From contig JAKFXX010000008.1 in assembly GCA_021731145.1 (NCBI GenBank), positions 1-64,000 of the forward strand: a stretch of 64,000 bases of DNA, read 5' to 3'. Shown here piece by piece: positions 31,905 through 39,881 of the stretch. The notes beneath the pieces are model-generated. The model saw only the letters and a list, made by a program, of their open reading frames with translations. It was not told where the DNA came from and did no database searches. Each line of letters starts with the position of its first letter. Positions within the stretch are counted from its first letter, which is position 1. Source of the stretch: Gammaproteobacteria bacterium (GTDB lineage: Bacteria; Pseudomonadota; Gammaproteobacteria; Ga0077554; Ga007554). Position numbers and translations under genes: made by a program.

Positions 31905-33773
31905 ATGTCACGCTTTATACATATGAGCAGATTTGACGCCAGACCTTATATGCTGGCGTTGTTTGCGCTCGTGTGGCCTTTGCGTGGCTTTGCAGTGGCG
32001 GTGGGGCCTGCTGAGGTGACGGGCAGTCTGGGCTATAACTACCGGCTGCTGAAAGGCGCTGACGATCGTGACTCGGCGAGCAATCAATTTCTGCTCAACC
32101 TGCGTGCGAACTCCTACATTTGGCAGCCCTGGTTTGCCACGGCGGAGGGCGGTCTGACCTTGACACGGGATGCTACCAATATCAGCAAAGCCAACCAGGA
32201 TAGCGGTCTTCAGGACAGTAGTTCCAATATAGCCACCGGCGAGTTCAATCTCAATCTGCTTCCGCAAAGCCGCTCGCCTTTTAGTGTGCGGTATTTGGCC
32301 AGTAATAGCCGCATCGACATGGGGAAGATCAGCAGCGCGCCGGTGACGTTTACGAACCTGGAGTTCGATACCCGCCGCCTTGAATTGCGGCAGTCCTACC
32401 TTACGGAGCAAAATGACCGTTTCTTGTTCAGATATGACACCTCGAACTGGAGTTCGGTCACCGACGGCAGCTACGACGATAGCCTGCTGGGAATGGAGAT
32501 GGATGTGCGGCGCTCGAAGCAGAATCTCCTGATCAAACTAAGTCAAGGGACTACCGAGCATTCGCTGTCCAGGCAGCGTAATGAGAATCTTATTTTTGAT
32601 CTGAGCCATTTTTACACGGCATCCTCGGCGCTACGGGTGGATACCAAGGCCAGTTATTACAATTTTGACCGGTCTTTCCGGGTGACCAGTGCCAGCGCGA
32701 CCTCTGGCAGCAGCACCAGCAATATCGCACAAGCCTCAACATTCGCGTTTTGGCGTCCCGAGGCGAGTCCGCTCTCGCTCAGCGGCGGTATGAGGGCCTT
32801 CAAGCTCGACGGCAATACCCTGCTTGATTCCAATAGCTCGCTCAATCTCAGCGGTAACCTTGGGGGATTCTATCAATATAGCAAGCGCTTGCGTTTCGAT
32901 GGCAGCGCGGCGATAACAGCCACGGACAGCAACGGCGTGGCAACACGGATCTCGCGGCAGCAAGTGGGGGTGTTGTATCAGTCGGATATTGTGGATCTTT
33001 TCAAGGGAACCGGCACATATCAATGGTATGCTACGGGATCGGCCGACAATCAGACTGACAAGGCGGATAATAAATTGCCGCAGAAAAACGAAAGTCGGCA
33101 ATCGGTCTATTCCACTTTGGCGCACAACGGCCAGAAAACATGGCTTGTTAACGAAACATCTTCAGTGAGGTTGAGTCTGGGGCAGTCACTTAACGGGTTT
33201 TACCGCTTTGGCGGCAGCGATACGATTACTGCCCAGGCGGATCATCAAGGAACGGTGGTGAATCGCCAGTTCGCGGGAATTGCATCCGCCAACACCCGGC
33301 TGGATCATACCGGCACGGCGGCCTGGAGCCAATCGGACAGCGGCACCTCGACCGTGCAGACGACCCTGTCGGATTCGCGTAGTCTGTCCGATACCAAGGA
33401 TAGCCAGCAGCTTGCCAACTTTCAGATAATGCGGACCCAGCCCATCGACCGCTTGAGTTTTTTGTCGGGTAATCTTACTGTGCAACATGTACGTCAGGAT
33501 TTTCCCGGCATAGGGCTGGCTTCCAATATTACAACGGCAACAGGTAGAATTGATTATCAGCATTCCAGCGTGTTTGGTGTCACCAATCTGCGCTTCCTGT
33601 CCAACCTGTTTGTCTCCAGGTCGGCCACGCAGCACGGGATTGATCGCTCTGAATGGGATAACCGCCTGGATTATGCGATTGGCCTGCTGGATGCAAGTTT
33701 GAGCTTGCGTTTAATACAGATCGACGGGCAGAATTCAAATTTGCTATTGTTCAGGATTGCGCGTCGTTTTTGA
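31905..33773 (+). CDS. outer-membrane beta-barrel protein of the cytochrome locus
   Basis: A 622-aa protein with a signal peptide (MLALFALVWPLRGFAVA, cleavage before VGPAEV). The body is long alternating polar/hydrophobic strands typical of large barrels (SLGYNYRLL, FNLNLLPQSRSPFSVRYLA, LELRQSYLTEQNDRFLFRYD). It ends in NLLLFRIARRF with a terminal phenylalanine, the BAM-recognition signature. No haem motif. Size and position among multihaem cytochromes fit the porin of a porin-cytochrome conduit, but no direct MtrB/OmbB similarity can be claimed by eye; PEP-CTERM-associated barrels look similar. Starts at 31905 and 31923 are both possible and neither has a strong ribosome-binding site. Confidence 0.8.
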   Translation: MSRFIHMSRFDARPYMLALFALVWPLRGFAVAVGPAEVTGSLGYNYRLLKGADDRDSASNQFLLNLRANSYIWQPWFATAEGGLTLTRDATNISKANQDSGLQDSSSNIATGEFNLNLLPQSRSPFSVRYLASNSRIDMGKISSAPVTFTNLEFDTRRLELRQSYLTEQNDRFLFRYDTSNWSSVTDGSYDDSLLGMEMDVRRSKQNLLIKLSQGTTEHSLSRQRNENLIFDLSHFYTASSALRVDTKASYYNFDRSFRVTSASATSGSSTSNIAQASTFAFWRPEASPLSLSGGMRAFKLDGNTLLDSNSSLNLSGNLGGFYQYSKRLRFDGSAAITATDSNGVATRISRQQVGVLYQSDIVDLFKGTGTYQWYATGSADNQTDKADNKLPQKNESRQSVYSTLAHNGQKTWLVNETSSVRLSLGQSLNGFYRFGGSDTITAQADHQGTVVNRQFAGIASANTRLDHTGTAAWSQSDSGTSTVQTTLSDSRSLSDTKDSQQLANFQIMRTQPIDRLSFLSGNLTVQHVRQDFPGIGLASNITTATGRIDYQHSSVFGVTNLRFLSNLFVSRSATQHGIDRSEWDNRLDYAIGLLDASLSLRLIQIDGQNSNLLLFRIARRF

Positions 33774-33854
33774 CGTGTTGTGTTGTGCGGTTGGGATATG
33801 GCCGCGAAAGTTGTTGTCAAACGATTTGATAATTAAAGATGGGAGGGTAGCGCA

Positions 33855-34319
33855 ATGTTTGTAACCAAGAGTCGTTCCGTGTGGGGCGCCGCTGTATTGG
33901 GTGTTGCCGCATGGTTTGCAGTTTTAATGGCGCCAACGCCCGCCCAGGCGGAGTATGGTGATGTTGTAATCAACAATTATGCGGATGCTGCGGGTATGCG
34001 CCCGGCAGTCTTCTCGCACTGGTTTCACCGCGTCCGTTTTCGCTGCAAGGTGTGCCATGCCGATTTGGGCTTCCAGTTCAAGGCGGGCGGCAATAAGATA
34101 ACCATGGCCAAGATCATCGATGGCAAATTCTGTGGCGCCTGCCACAATGGCGAAATTGCCTGGTCGGTGGAAAACTGTGGCATGTGTCATTCCGGCGTCC
34201 CCGGTATGCCGACGCACTTCCATGGCAGCACAGTCCAGACGCTGGTGGCGCCCGCATATCAACCGATGACGGCACCTTCCGCTCCCGCTGCGCCCCAAAC
34301 ACCTGCTCCTAAAAAGTGA
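33855..34319 (+). CDS. trihaem c7-type cytochrome 1
   Basis: A 154-aa periplasmic protein. A signal peptide ends PTPAQA. Three haem sites (CKVCH, CGACH, CGMCH) come in the c7-type triheme layout HWFHRVRFRCKVCH, MAKIIDGKFCGACH and ENCGMCH, with upstream histidines as distal ligands. A proline/alanine-rich tail (APSAPAAPQTPAPKK) would be flexible and could tether it to the cell envelope. It precedes the related gene at 34339 by 19 bases, so both are probably in one operon. Likely role: periplasmic electron carrier between inner-membrane quinol oxidation and the outer surface (inference). Confidence 0.9.
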   Translation: MFVTKSRSVWGAAVLGVAAWFAVLMAPTPAQAEYGDVVINNYADAAGMRPAVFSHWFHRVRFRCKVCHADLGFQFKAGGNKITMAKIIDGKFCGACHNGEIAWSVENCGMCHSGVPGMPTHFHGSTVQTLVAPAYQPMTAPSAPAAPQTPAPKK

Positions 34320-34338
34320 TGGATAGAGGAAAAAGAAG

Positions 34339-35079
34339 ATGAATCGGCATAATAAAACGCTTTTTGTGACATTTGTTCTGTCGCTACTGGTGACGGGGTC
34401 TGCATGCAGTTCGCAGGCTCAGGGGGTGGCTCGGCCTGACGGCTCGGTGCCGGTGCAAGACCTTTCTTATGCGCCGAGCTATAAGCCGGTAGACGAGGTT
34501 GCCCAATCCGATGCGCAGGTGATACATATCGCCGAAGTCGCTGATATCAATAGCTTCAACCGTAATCTGAAGAAACGGCCATTCCAGTTGCCGCCTGCGG
34601 AAGACGGTCTGCGTGATCCTCAAAATGAGGCCACCCACATCCTGGCGGCACCCAAGCCGGCATTCGAGGGGCTTCCTACCACTGAGTTTGGTAATCGCGT
34701 TGACTGGGTGAAGACGCTCGATGAGAAAAAGGTCAGGCCGCGCTGGGACCGTGAAGATCCCGATGCGGAACCGTTCGTGATGGATCTTGATATCGTACGC
34801 CCGGTGAAGGCCTCGGTGCCGGATGTGGTGTTCCCGCACCGGCAGCATACGGAGTGGTTGTTCTGCTCCAACTGCCATCCCGCGATCTTTATTCCGCAGA
34901 AGGGTGCTAACCAGATCAATATGTCCGCCATTCTGTTAGGCCAGAAGTGTGGTGTATGTCACGGCAAGGTGGCCTTCCCGATTACCACCAAGTCGTGCAA
35001 AAAGTGCCATTCCAAGCCCAAGCCGGATGATTGGAAGCCGCCATTGAGCGAGACTACCCTCAAAAATCCCTGGAAGTGA
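34339..35079 (+). CDS. trihaem c7-type cytochrome 2 with N-terminal extension
   Basis: A 246-aa exported cytochrome. The N-terminus (LFVTFVLSLLVTGSACSS) may be a lipoprotein signal. Residues 30-160 are a haem-free extension with EDGLRDPQNEATHIL and RVDWVKTLDEKKVRPRW, and the C-terminal third carries FPHRQHTEWLFCSNCHPAIF, CGVCH and CKKCH. The trihaem domain and the extension are both shared with the gene at 36881, so these two are paralogues. AGAGGAAAAAGAAG precedes the ATG. A strong terminator follows at 35091. Confidence 0.9.
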   Translation: MNRHNKTLFVTFVLSLLVTGSACSSQAQGVARPDGSVPVQDLSYAPSYKPVDEVAQSDAQVIHIAEVADINSFNRNLKKRPFQLPPAEDGLRDPQNEATHILAAPKPAFEGLPTTEFGNRVDWVKTLDEKKVRPRWDREDPDAEPFVMDLDIVRPVKASVPDVVFPHRQHTEWLFCSNCHPAIFIPQKGANQINMSAILLGQKCGVCHGKVAFPITTKSCKKCHSKPKPDDWKPPLSETTLKNPWK

Positions 35080-35090
35080 AGAAGTAAAAG

Positions 35091-35134
35091 TGAGTGGTGG
35101 ATCATGAAATTTACGGTCCACCACTCATGTTTTT
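35091..35134 (+). terminator. terminator after the trihaem pair
   Basis: TGAGTGGTGGA (35091-35101) pairs perfectly with TCCACCACTCA (35117-35127), followed by TGTTTTT. It separates the first part of the cytochrome locus from the cupredoxin gene. Confidence 0.85.
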
Positions 35135-35379
35135 GTGGTGAATTAAAGCAAGTGGCATTCCGAAAAAATCTTTCTTTGCCTGGGGTTTTTTGGGAATGGA
35201 AAACATTTGGATGCGGTTTTTCCGTGTCCCGGCTGGTTTCCTGGGGTTGCCATTTGATCCTTGTGTGCCGCTAACCTGAGTCTTGGCAGCCGCCCGTTGT
35301 GGATGGCTGCTGAGCGCGGGATTTTTTTGGTTAGGTAACCAGTGATGTACCGTCTTTTTTGCAGGTGAGAGCAGTTACG
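35135..35379 (+). promoter_or_regulatory. leader region of the cupredoxin gene with nested stems
   Basis: A non-coding leader of about 245 bases. CTAACC (35271-35276) pairs with GGTTAG (35329-35334), enclosing GCAGCC (35286-35291) with GGCTGC (35305-35310). A T-run follows the inner stem, so an attenuator is conceivable. It does not match the c-di-GMP riboswitch core that I would recognise. Confidence 0.3.
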
Positions 35380-36720
35380 ATGAAAAAATTTGCAAATCAA
35401 CAAATTGTATCTATGATCCGAGCGCTTGCGTTTTGTGTCGCAGGATACCAAGGGACGTTATGGGCCGCGCCGCAATCTGCGGCTGCCGAGCAGCGGGAGT
35501 TTGTGGTCACGTCTGCGTCCAAGGACAGTACCCATCCATTCTATGGACAGGGAAGCAAGATGGGGTTGGTCGTTGACGGCGTGCAGGGCAAAACCCTGGT
35601 TTTGACGCGCGGGGTGGAATATACCTTCAACGTCAATACGGGTCCGATGCACGACTTTTATTTTTCAAGCAATCCGATTGGGCAGGGTGCCAGTACGGTC
35701 ACCGAAGGCGTGACAGGCCAATTTACCTATCGGGGCGCGGTGGAGTTTGCGCCGGGCGCATCCACACCGGAAGTTGTGTATTACCAATGCCGCAATCATA
35801 AAAATATGGGCGGCAAAATATTCATCATAGATAAAGGGCAAGCCGCGCCAGTGGGGGCATCTTCTCCTGCGGCTCCAGCCCCTGTCGAGGCCGAGGGATC
35901 TACGCCACCACCCGTTGTCACGCCCGCTGCCGTGGAGGCCCAGGTCAAGCAGAAAATTGACTTTGCCAACATGCTGGTGAATGTGTCCAAGGGTGCGCAG
36001 CGTATTTCCGCAAGCAGTAACGCGCAGGCCAAGGAAATGCTGGGGTCGGCGCGCGGTCATCTTGATGCGTCGCGGACTGCCCTGGCTGCGGGGGATGTTG
36101 GCAAGGCGCAGACGGAAGTTGACGAGTCGCTGAAGTTGGTGAGTGCGGCAGCACGTATGGTGCCCAGCGATTCGCAGGAAGTGACTGATCCTAAATTCAA
36201 GTATAACGAGCTGCTCGATGCGATAAAGACGTTTGAGTCATCGTATAAGCAGCATCGTGACAGATTGGCCGCCAAGAAAGGGAATGCCGCAAACACACTG
36301 GACACGAAAAAATTCCAGGATGCCCTTGTCCAGGCCCGCAGCCATGCCGATGCTGGTCATTATGACGAGGCGAACAAGTCGTTGATGGGCGCGCAAAGAA
36401 TGGTCACGAGCGCGCTGGGCGCGTTGCTTAATGCAGAGACGGTGGTGTACGACAAGAGCTTCGCCACGCCCGCCGAGGAATATGAGTATGAGCTGGCACG
36501 TTACAAGAGCTATGAAGAGCTGATCCCGATTGCCATAGAGCAAAGAAATCCCCCGGCTACTACGCTGGAAAAGATGCGTGAGTTGGCGGAAAGGGCCAAG
36601 GGTATGCACGGAGAGGCTGTACAGCAGGCCACCAAGCAGGATTATGCGACCGCTATCGGCAATCTCCAGGACGCTACGATGCAGCTTCAGCGGGCGTTAA
36701 TGATTGCCGGGGTGAATTAG
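35380..36720 (+). CDS. blue-copper (cupredoxin) domain fused to a helical repeat region
   Basis: A 446-aa exported protein. After a signal ending GTLWAAP, residues about 35-155 form a cupredoxin domain: TGPMHDFYFS supplies a histidine and VVYYQCRNHKNMGG supplies Cys, His and Met in a C-x2-H-x2-M loop, completing type 1 copper ligands. A proline/alanine linker (about 160-190) leads to about 250 residues of amphipathic helices (KIDFANMLVNVSKGAQRIS, ARSHADAGHYDEANKSLMGA, DYATAIGNLQDATMQLQRAL) that look TPR-like. A soluble copper electron carrier tethered to a scaffold would suit the locus (inference). The ATG at 35380 is preferred to the one at 35359. Confidence 0.82.
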   Translation: MKKFANQQIVSMIRALAFCVAGYQGTLWAAPQSAAAEQREFVVTSASKDSTHPFYGQGSKMGLVVDGVQGKTLVLTRGVEYTFNVNTGPMHDFYFSSNPIGQGASTVTEGVTGQFTYRGAVEFAPGASTPEVVYYQCRNHKNMGGKIFIIDKGQAAPVGASSPAAPAPVEAEGSTPPPVVTPAAVEAQVKQKIDFANMLVNVSKGAQRISASSNAQAKEMLGSARGHLDASRTALAAGDVGKAQTEVDESLKLVSAAARMVPSDSQEVTDPKFKYNELLDAIKTFESSYKQHRDRLAAKKGNAANTLDTKKFQDALVQARSHADAGHYDEANKSLMGAQRMVTSALGALLNAETVVYDKSFATPAEEYEYELARYKSYEELIPIAIEQRNPPATTLEKMRELAERAKGMHGEAVQQATKQDYATAIGNLQDATMQLQRALMIAGVN

Positions 36721-36880
36721 TTGTGGTGACTGGCTTGGGGGCGTTTCATTAAGATGTGACGACCGAGCGCCGCTGGTAGCCGGATTGCAGTAAGGGCTGA
36801 GAAGCTGTGGCAACTAAAGAAAAAAGCCACTGATTCGGCGTTCTGGATGGCTGGGGAGGTTTTGCGGGTTTGGGGTGGCG

Positions 36881-37495
36881 ATGAGCGAAAAGAAAAATTT
36901 CCAATTCAATCGTCGGGTCGGGCGGGTGTTCTGCGCGCGCGTTTGGGCCGCAATGGCGGCGCTGCTGTGTCTGGTTCTAATGGAGGGTGCTGCCGCATCG
37001 GAGTTGATATGGTCCAAAGGACGGCATTTCCAGACTCAAGGCGAGGCGGTGCCGCTGGCGGAAGATGGTATTCGTGATCCAACCAATCCGGCAATCAAGG
37101 TGTTGGCTGACCCTGCCGAGGCATTGGCGGATTTTCCCAGAGATTCAAAAGGCATCATCGACTGGGTAAAGGCGCTCGATGACGGCTTGATCGATCCACG
37201 CAAGGGACTCAATGGTGAAGTTCAAATGTTCCCGGTGGATTTTGATATTATCTTCACGAACACTGGTTCGATGCCCAATGTCCGTTTTCCCCATCGGCAG
37301 CACACTGAATGGCTGACGTGCGCCAACTGCCATCCGTTGATTTTTCTTCCCCAGAAGGGGGGGAATCCCGTTAATATGGCGGCGATTATCCAAGGCCGGT
37401 ATTGCGGTGTGTGCCACGGCAAGGTCGCCTTTCCGCCAACCCTGAATTGTGGACGATGTCACTCCGTTCCCCGCCAAACCGCCGGTTTTCGCTGA
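36881..37495 (+). CDS. trihaem c7-type cytochrome 3
   Basis: A 204-aa exported protein paralogous to the one at 34339. A signal peptide (VWAAMAALLCLVLMEGAAA) is followed by the shared leader EDGIRDPTNPAIKVL and the IIDWVKALDDG segment. Three haem sites then occur in FPHRQHTEWLTCANCHPLIF, GRYCGVCHGKVAFPP and CGRCH. A GTG six bases upstream is an alternative start. Its 3' end overlaps the NHL lipoprotein gene by 40 bases. Confidence 0.9.
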   Translation: MSEKKNFQFNRRVGRVFCARVWAAMAALLCLVLMEGAAASELIWSKGRHFQTQGEAVPLAEDGIRDPTNPAIKVLADPAEALADFPRDSKGIIDWVKALDDGLIDPRKGLNGEVQMFPVDFDIIFTNTGSMPNVRFPHRQHTEWLTCANCHPLIFLPQKGGNPVNMAAIIQGRYCGVCHGKVAFPPTLNCGRCHSVPRQTAGFR

Positions 37496-38799
37496 CAGCG
37501 CTGGGTGTGATCCTGGCGCTGGCGCAGTCCGGCTGCTCCTCTCTGGGTAAGCCTGCGCCTGCGCCTGCGCCGCTGGTCAAGCAATCACAGGCTGTAAATC
37601 AGGCTCAATCTGCCCAGGCCGCTGGCGCGCCCGTTTCCCCGGTGGTTGTTCAAGCGTCTCCGCAAGACGAGGTTCTGCTGGCACCAGCGCCTGTGACGGA
37701 AATGCCTGCGCCGCTTCCCTTATCCGCCTTATCCGCTAGTCCAGATGTAGTTGCACCAGTAGAGCCAACTACGGCGCCAGTTGATCTTCTTCCTGGGCAG
37801 GACAAGTCAAATCAGCCTGTGGTGGAACGGAAAGGCGCGCCTGCCGTTGATGTGATTCCGGCGCCGCCTGCTGTGCCGGTTTCCGTGCCAGTGGCGCAAG
37901 GCACCGGTGTCGCCACAGTGCTGCCCACCCAGCCCTCCGAACTTTTGCAGCCTTTGGAGATTATTCGCGGCGGACCGGAAGGTAATTTTATCACAGGTGT
38001 CAGGGAACTGAACTTTGTACGGCCCATCGCCGTCGCGGCGCGCGGGAATGCCCTTTTTGTGATGGATGCCGGCCAGGTCAAGCTGTTCAGGTATGAGCGT
38101 GCTACCGGCAGGTTGATGCCCGTCATGAATTTGAATGGTGTGATGACGGGGGATGGGGCGGATATCTATGTTGCTCGTGACCTGTCGTTTTATATCGCTG
38201 ATACCTTTGGTGCACGGGTATTGCAGTTTGACCGGAACGGCCGTCTGCTGCGTATCTTCAGTAATCCGCTGAACATGACCCGGCCGGTCTCCGTGACTGT
38301 GGATGAGGCAAGTGGACGTGTGTTCGTGGCGGATGGGGTATATGATTACGTGTTGATATTTAACAGCACGGGCCAGTTGATCGGCTCCATGGGCGGTCGC
38401 GGCGGTGATCCTGGGGAATTCTTGAATATCACAGCCATGGCACGGGGGCCTGATGGTTTTTATGTCACGGCGCGCGTTGGGCAGCATATTCAGGTGTTGG
38501 GGGAGGATGGTCAATACACTTATTCTCTTCCGCAGGAGGGGATAATCTTTCCGACTGCGATTGCCGTTGATCAGGACAACCGTGTCTTTGTCAGCGATTT
38601 CAGCGATAGCAGCATCAAGGTTTATGAACAGGGACGCCTGGTCGGGAGTGTTGGCCATAATGGCTCAGACCTCGGTCAATTCCGACATATCACCGATTTG
38701 TGGCTTGATGAGGGCCTGCTATTTGTTGCTGACAGCCTGAATGGGCGCGTGCAGATAATGCGTGTTGTGCCTGGCGCCAAGGGCGAAAACAATAATTAA
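37456..38799 (+). CDS. NHL beta-propeller lipoprotein 1
   Basis: A 447-aa protein. The ATG at 37456 gives a lipoprotein signal (ALGVILALAQSGC, lipobox QSGC). Residues 25-165 are a proline/alanine/valine-rich spacer, then NHL-type propeller repeats run to the end (VAVDQDNRVFVSDFSDSSIK, LWLDEGLLFVADSLNGRVQI, REFNRNG-like blades). NHL proteins recur next to multihaem cytochromes in electron-transfer loci and may act as surface scaffolds. The long spacer would lift the propeller off the membrane. The start lies inside the preceding cytochrome gene, and the stop overlaps the next start as TAATG. Confidence 0.88.
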   Translation: MSLRSPPNRRFSLTALGVILALAQSGCSSLGKPAPAPAPLVKQSQAVNQAQSAQAAGAPVSPVVVQASPQDEVLLAPAPVTEMPAPLPLSALSASPDVVAPVEPTTAPVDLLPGQDKSNQPVVERKGAPAVDVIPAPPAVPVSVPVAQGTGVATVLPTQPSELLQPLEIIRGGPEGNFITGVRELNFVRPIAVAARGNALFVMDAGQVKLFRYERATGRLMPVMNLNGVMTGDGADIYVARDLSFYIADTFGARVLQFDRNGRLLRIFSNPLNMTRPVSVTVDEASGRVFVADGVYDYVLIFNSTGQLIGSMGGRGGDPGEFLNITAMARGPDGFYVTARVGQHIQVLGEDGQYTYSLPQEGIIFPTAIAVDQDNRVFVSDFSDSSIKVYEQGRLVGSVGHNGSDLGQFRHITDLWLDEGLLFVADSLNGRVQIMRVVPGAKGENNN

Positions 38800-39881
38800 T
38801 GGTGGCCTGTTTGCAGCGTTGTTGTCTTGGTGTCGTGTTGATGGCTTTTGCCTTGTTGACGGGCTGCGCCGAATCGCGCTCGGTATTGCGCTATCAGGCA
38901 GAAGGCACGCAGGCCATTGTGTGGCCCTCTGCCCCGGAGACGCCCCGCTACCGCTATGTTGGCGAGTTGACGGGCGAGGAGAATATAAAGACTGAGGAGG
39001 GCGGGGGCATTGGTGCCCTTGGGTTGAAGGGCTTGAAGTGGCTGGTCGGATTGTTTTCGGACCAGCGCCAGGCCGTGATATTGCAACGTCCGCAGGCTGG
39101 TGTGGTGGATGATGGCGGCAGAATTTATGTTACCGATGTCAGCCGGCAGGCGGTTTATGTGTTTGACGAGAAGGCGGGTAAGCTCCATGTATGGGAAATG
39201 GCGCTGGACAATACTCGTTTCGAGGCGCCTATTGGTATTGCGTTAGGTGCGAACGGTGAGATTTTGGTGGCCGATTCCTCGCTGGGCAGAGTGGTACGCC
39301 TTAATAGGGAGGGTGTACCTGTCGGCAGTTTTGGCAAGGGCGTGTTGAAACACCCGACAGGGCTGGCGCGTGATGCGGCGCAGGGCAGAATCTATGTGGC
39401 GGATACCCATGAGCATCGGATCAAGGTATTCGATGACGCAGGGAATCTGCTGGACACCTTCGGCAGCGGCGAGCGTCACGAGGGCCAGAACGGGTTTAAT
39501 TCACCGACTCACCTGACGTTTGCCAATGGCAAGCTGTACGTTGCGGATACGCTGAACGCGCGCATCCAGGTGCTTGCTCCGGACGGCAAGGTGTTGCGCA
39601 TGTTTGGCCGACGTGGCCTGTTTCTCGGCGACATAACGCGCCCCAAGGGCGTGGCGGTCGATGGTGCCGGCAATGTGTATGTCGTAGAATCTTATTACGA
39701 TCATTTGCTGGTATTTAATGATGAGGGTGAGCTGCTGCTGCCGATCGGTGGGGGGGGTAGCGGCGTGGGGGAATTTTATTTGCCTGCGGGGGTCTGGACC
39801 GATCAGCGCCAGCGGGTATATGTCGCAGATATGTTTAACGGGCGTATTGTGATCTTTGAGTATCTGGGGGGAGGGGCATGA
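38799..39881 (+). CDS. NHL beta-propeller lipoprotein 2
   Basis: A 360-aa lipoprotein (VLMAFALLTGC, lipobox LTGC). NHL/six-bladed propeller repeats run from about residue 60: GGRIYVTDVSRQAVYVFDEK, LGANGEILVADSSLGRVVRL, GRIYVADTHEHRIKVFDDAG and RVYVADMFNGRIVIF. It lacks the long spacer of its neighbour. It starts one base inside the previous stop and ends four bases inside the 11-haem gene, so all three are tightly coupled. Confidence 0.9.
   Translation: MVACLQRCCLGVVLMAFALLTGCAESRSVLRYQAEGTQAIVWPSAPETPRYRYVGELTGEENIKTEEGGGIGALGLKGLKWLVGLFSDQRQAVILQRPQAGVVDDGGRIYVTDVSRQAVYVFDEKAGKLHVWEMALDNTRFEAPIGIALGANGEILVADSSLGRVVRLNREGVPVGSFGKGVLKHPTGLARDAAQGRIYVADTHEHRIKVFDDAGNLLDTFGSGERHEGQNGFNSPTHLTFANGKLYVADTLNARIQVLAPDGKVLRMFGRRGLFLGDITRPKGVAVDGAGNVYVVESYYDHLLVFNDEGELLLPIGGGGSGVGEFYLPAGVWTDQRQRVYVADMFNGRIVIFEYLGGGA

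Noticed and set aside
35135-35379. Possible c-di-GMP (GEMM) riboswitch in the leader of the cupredoxin gene
   Set aside because: The conserved GEMM core sequences were not found; only generic nested stems and a T-run are visible.
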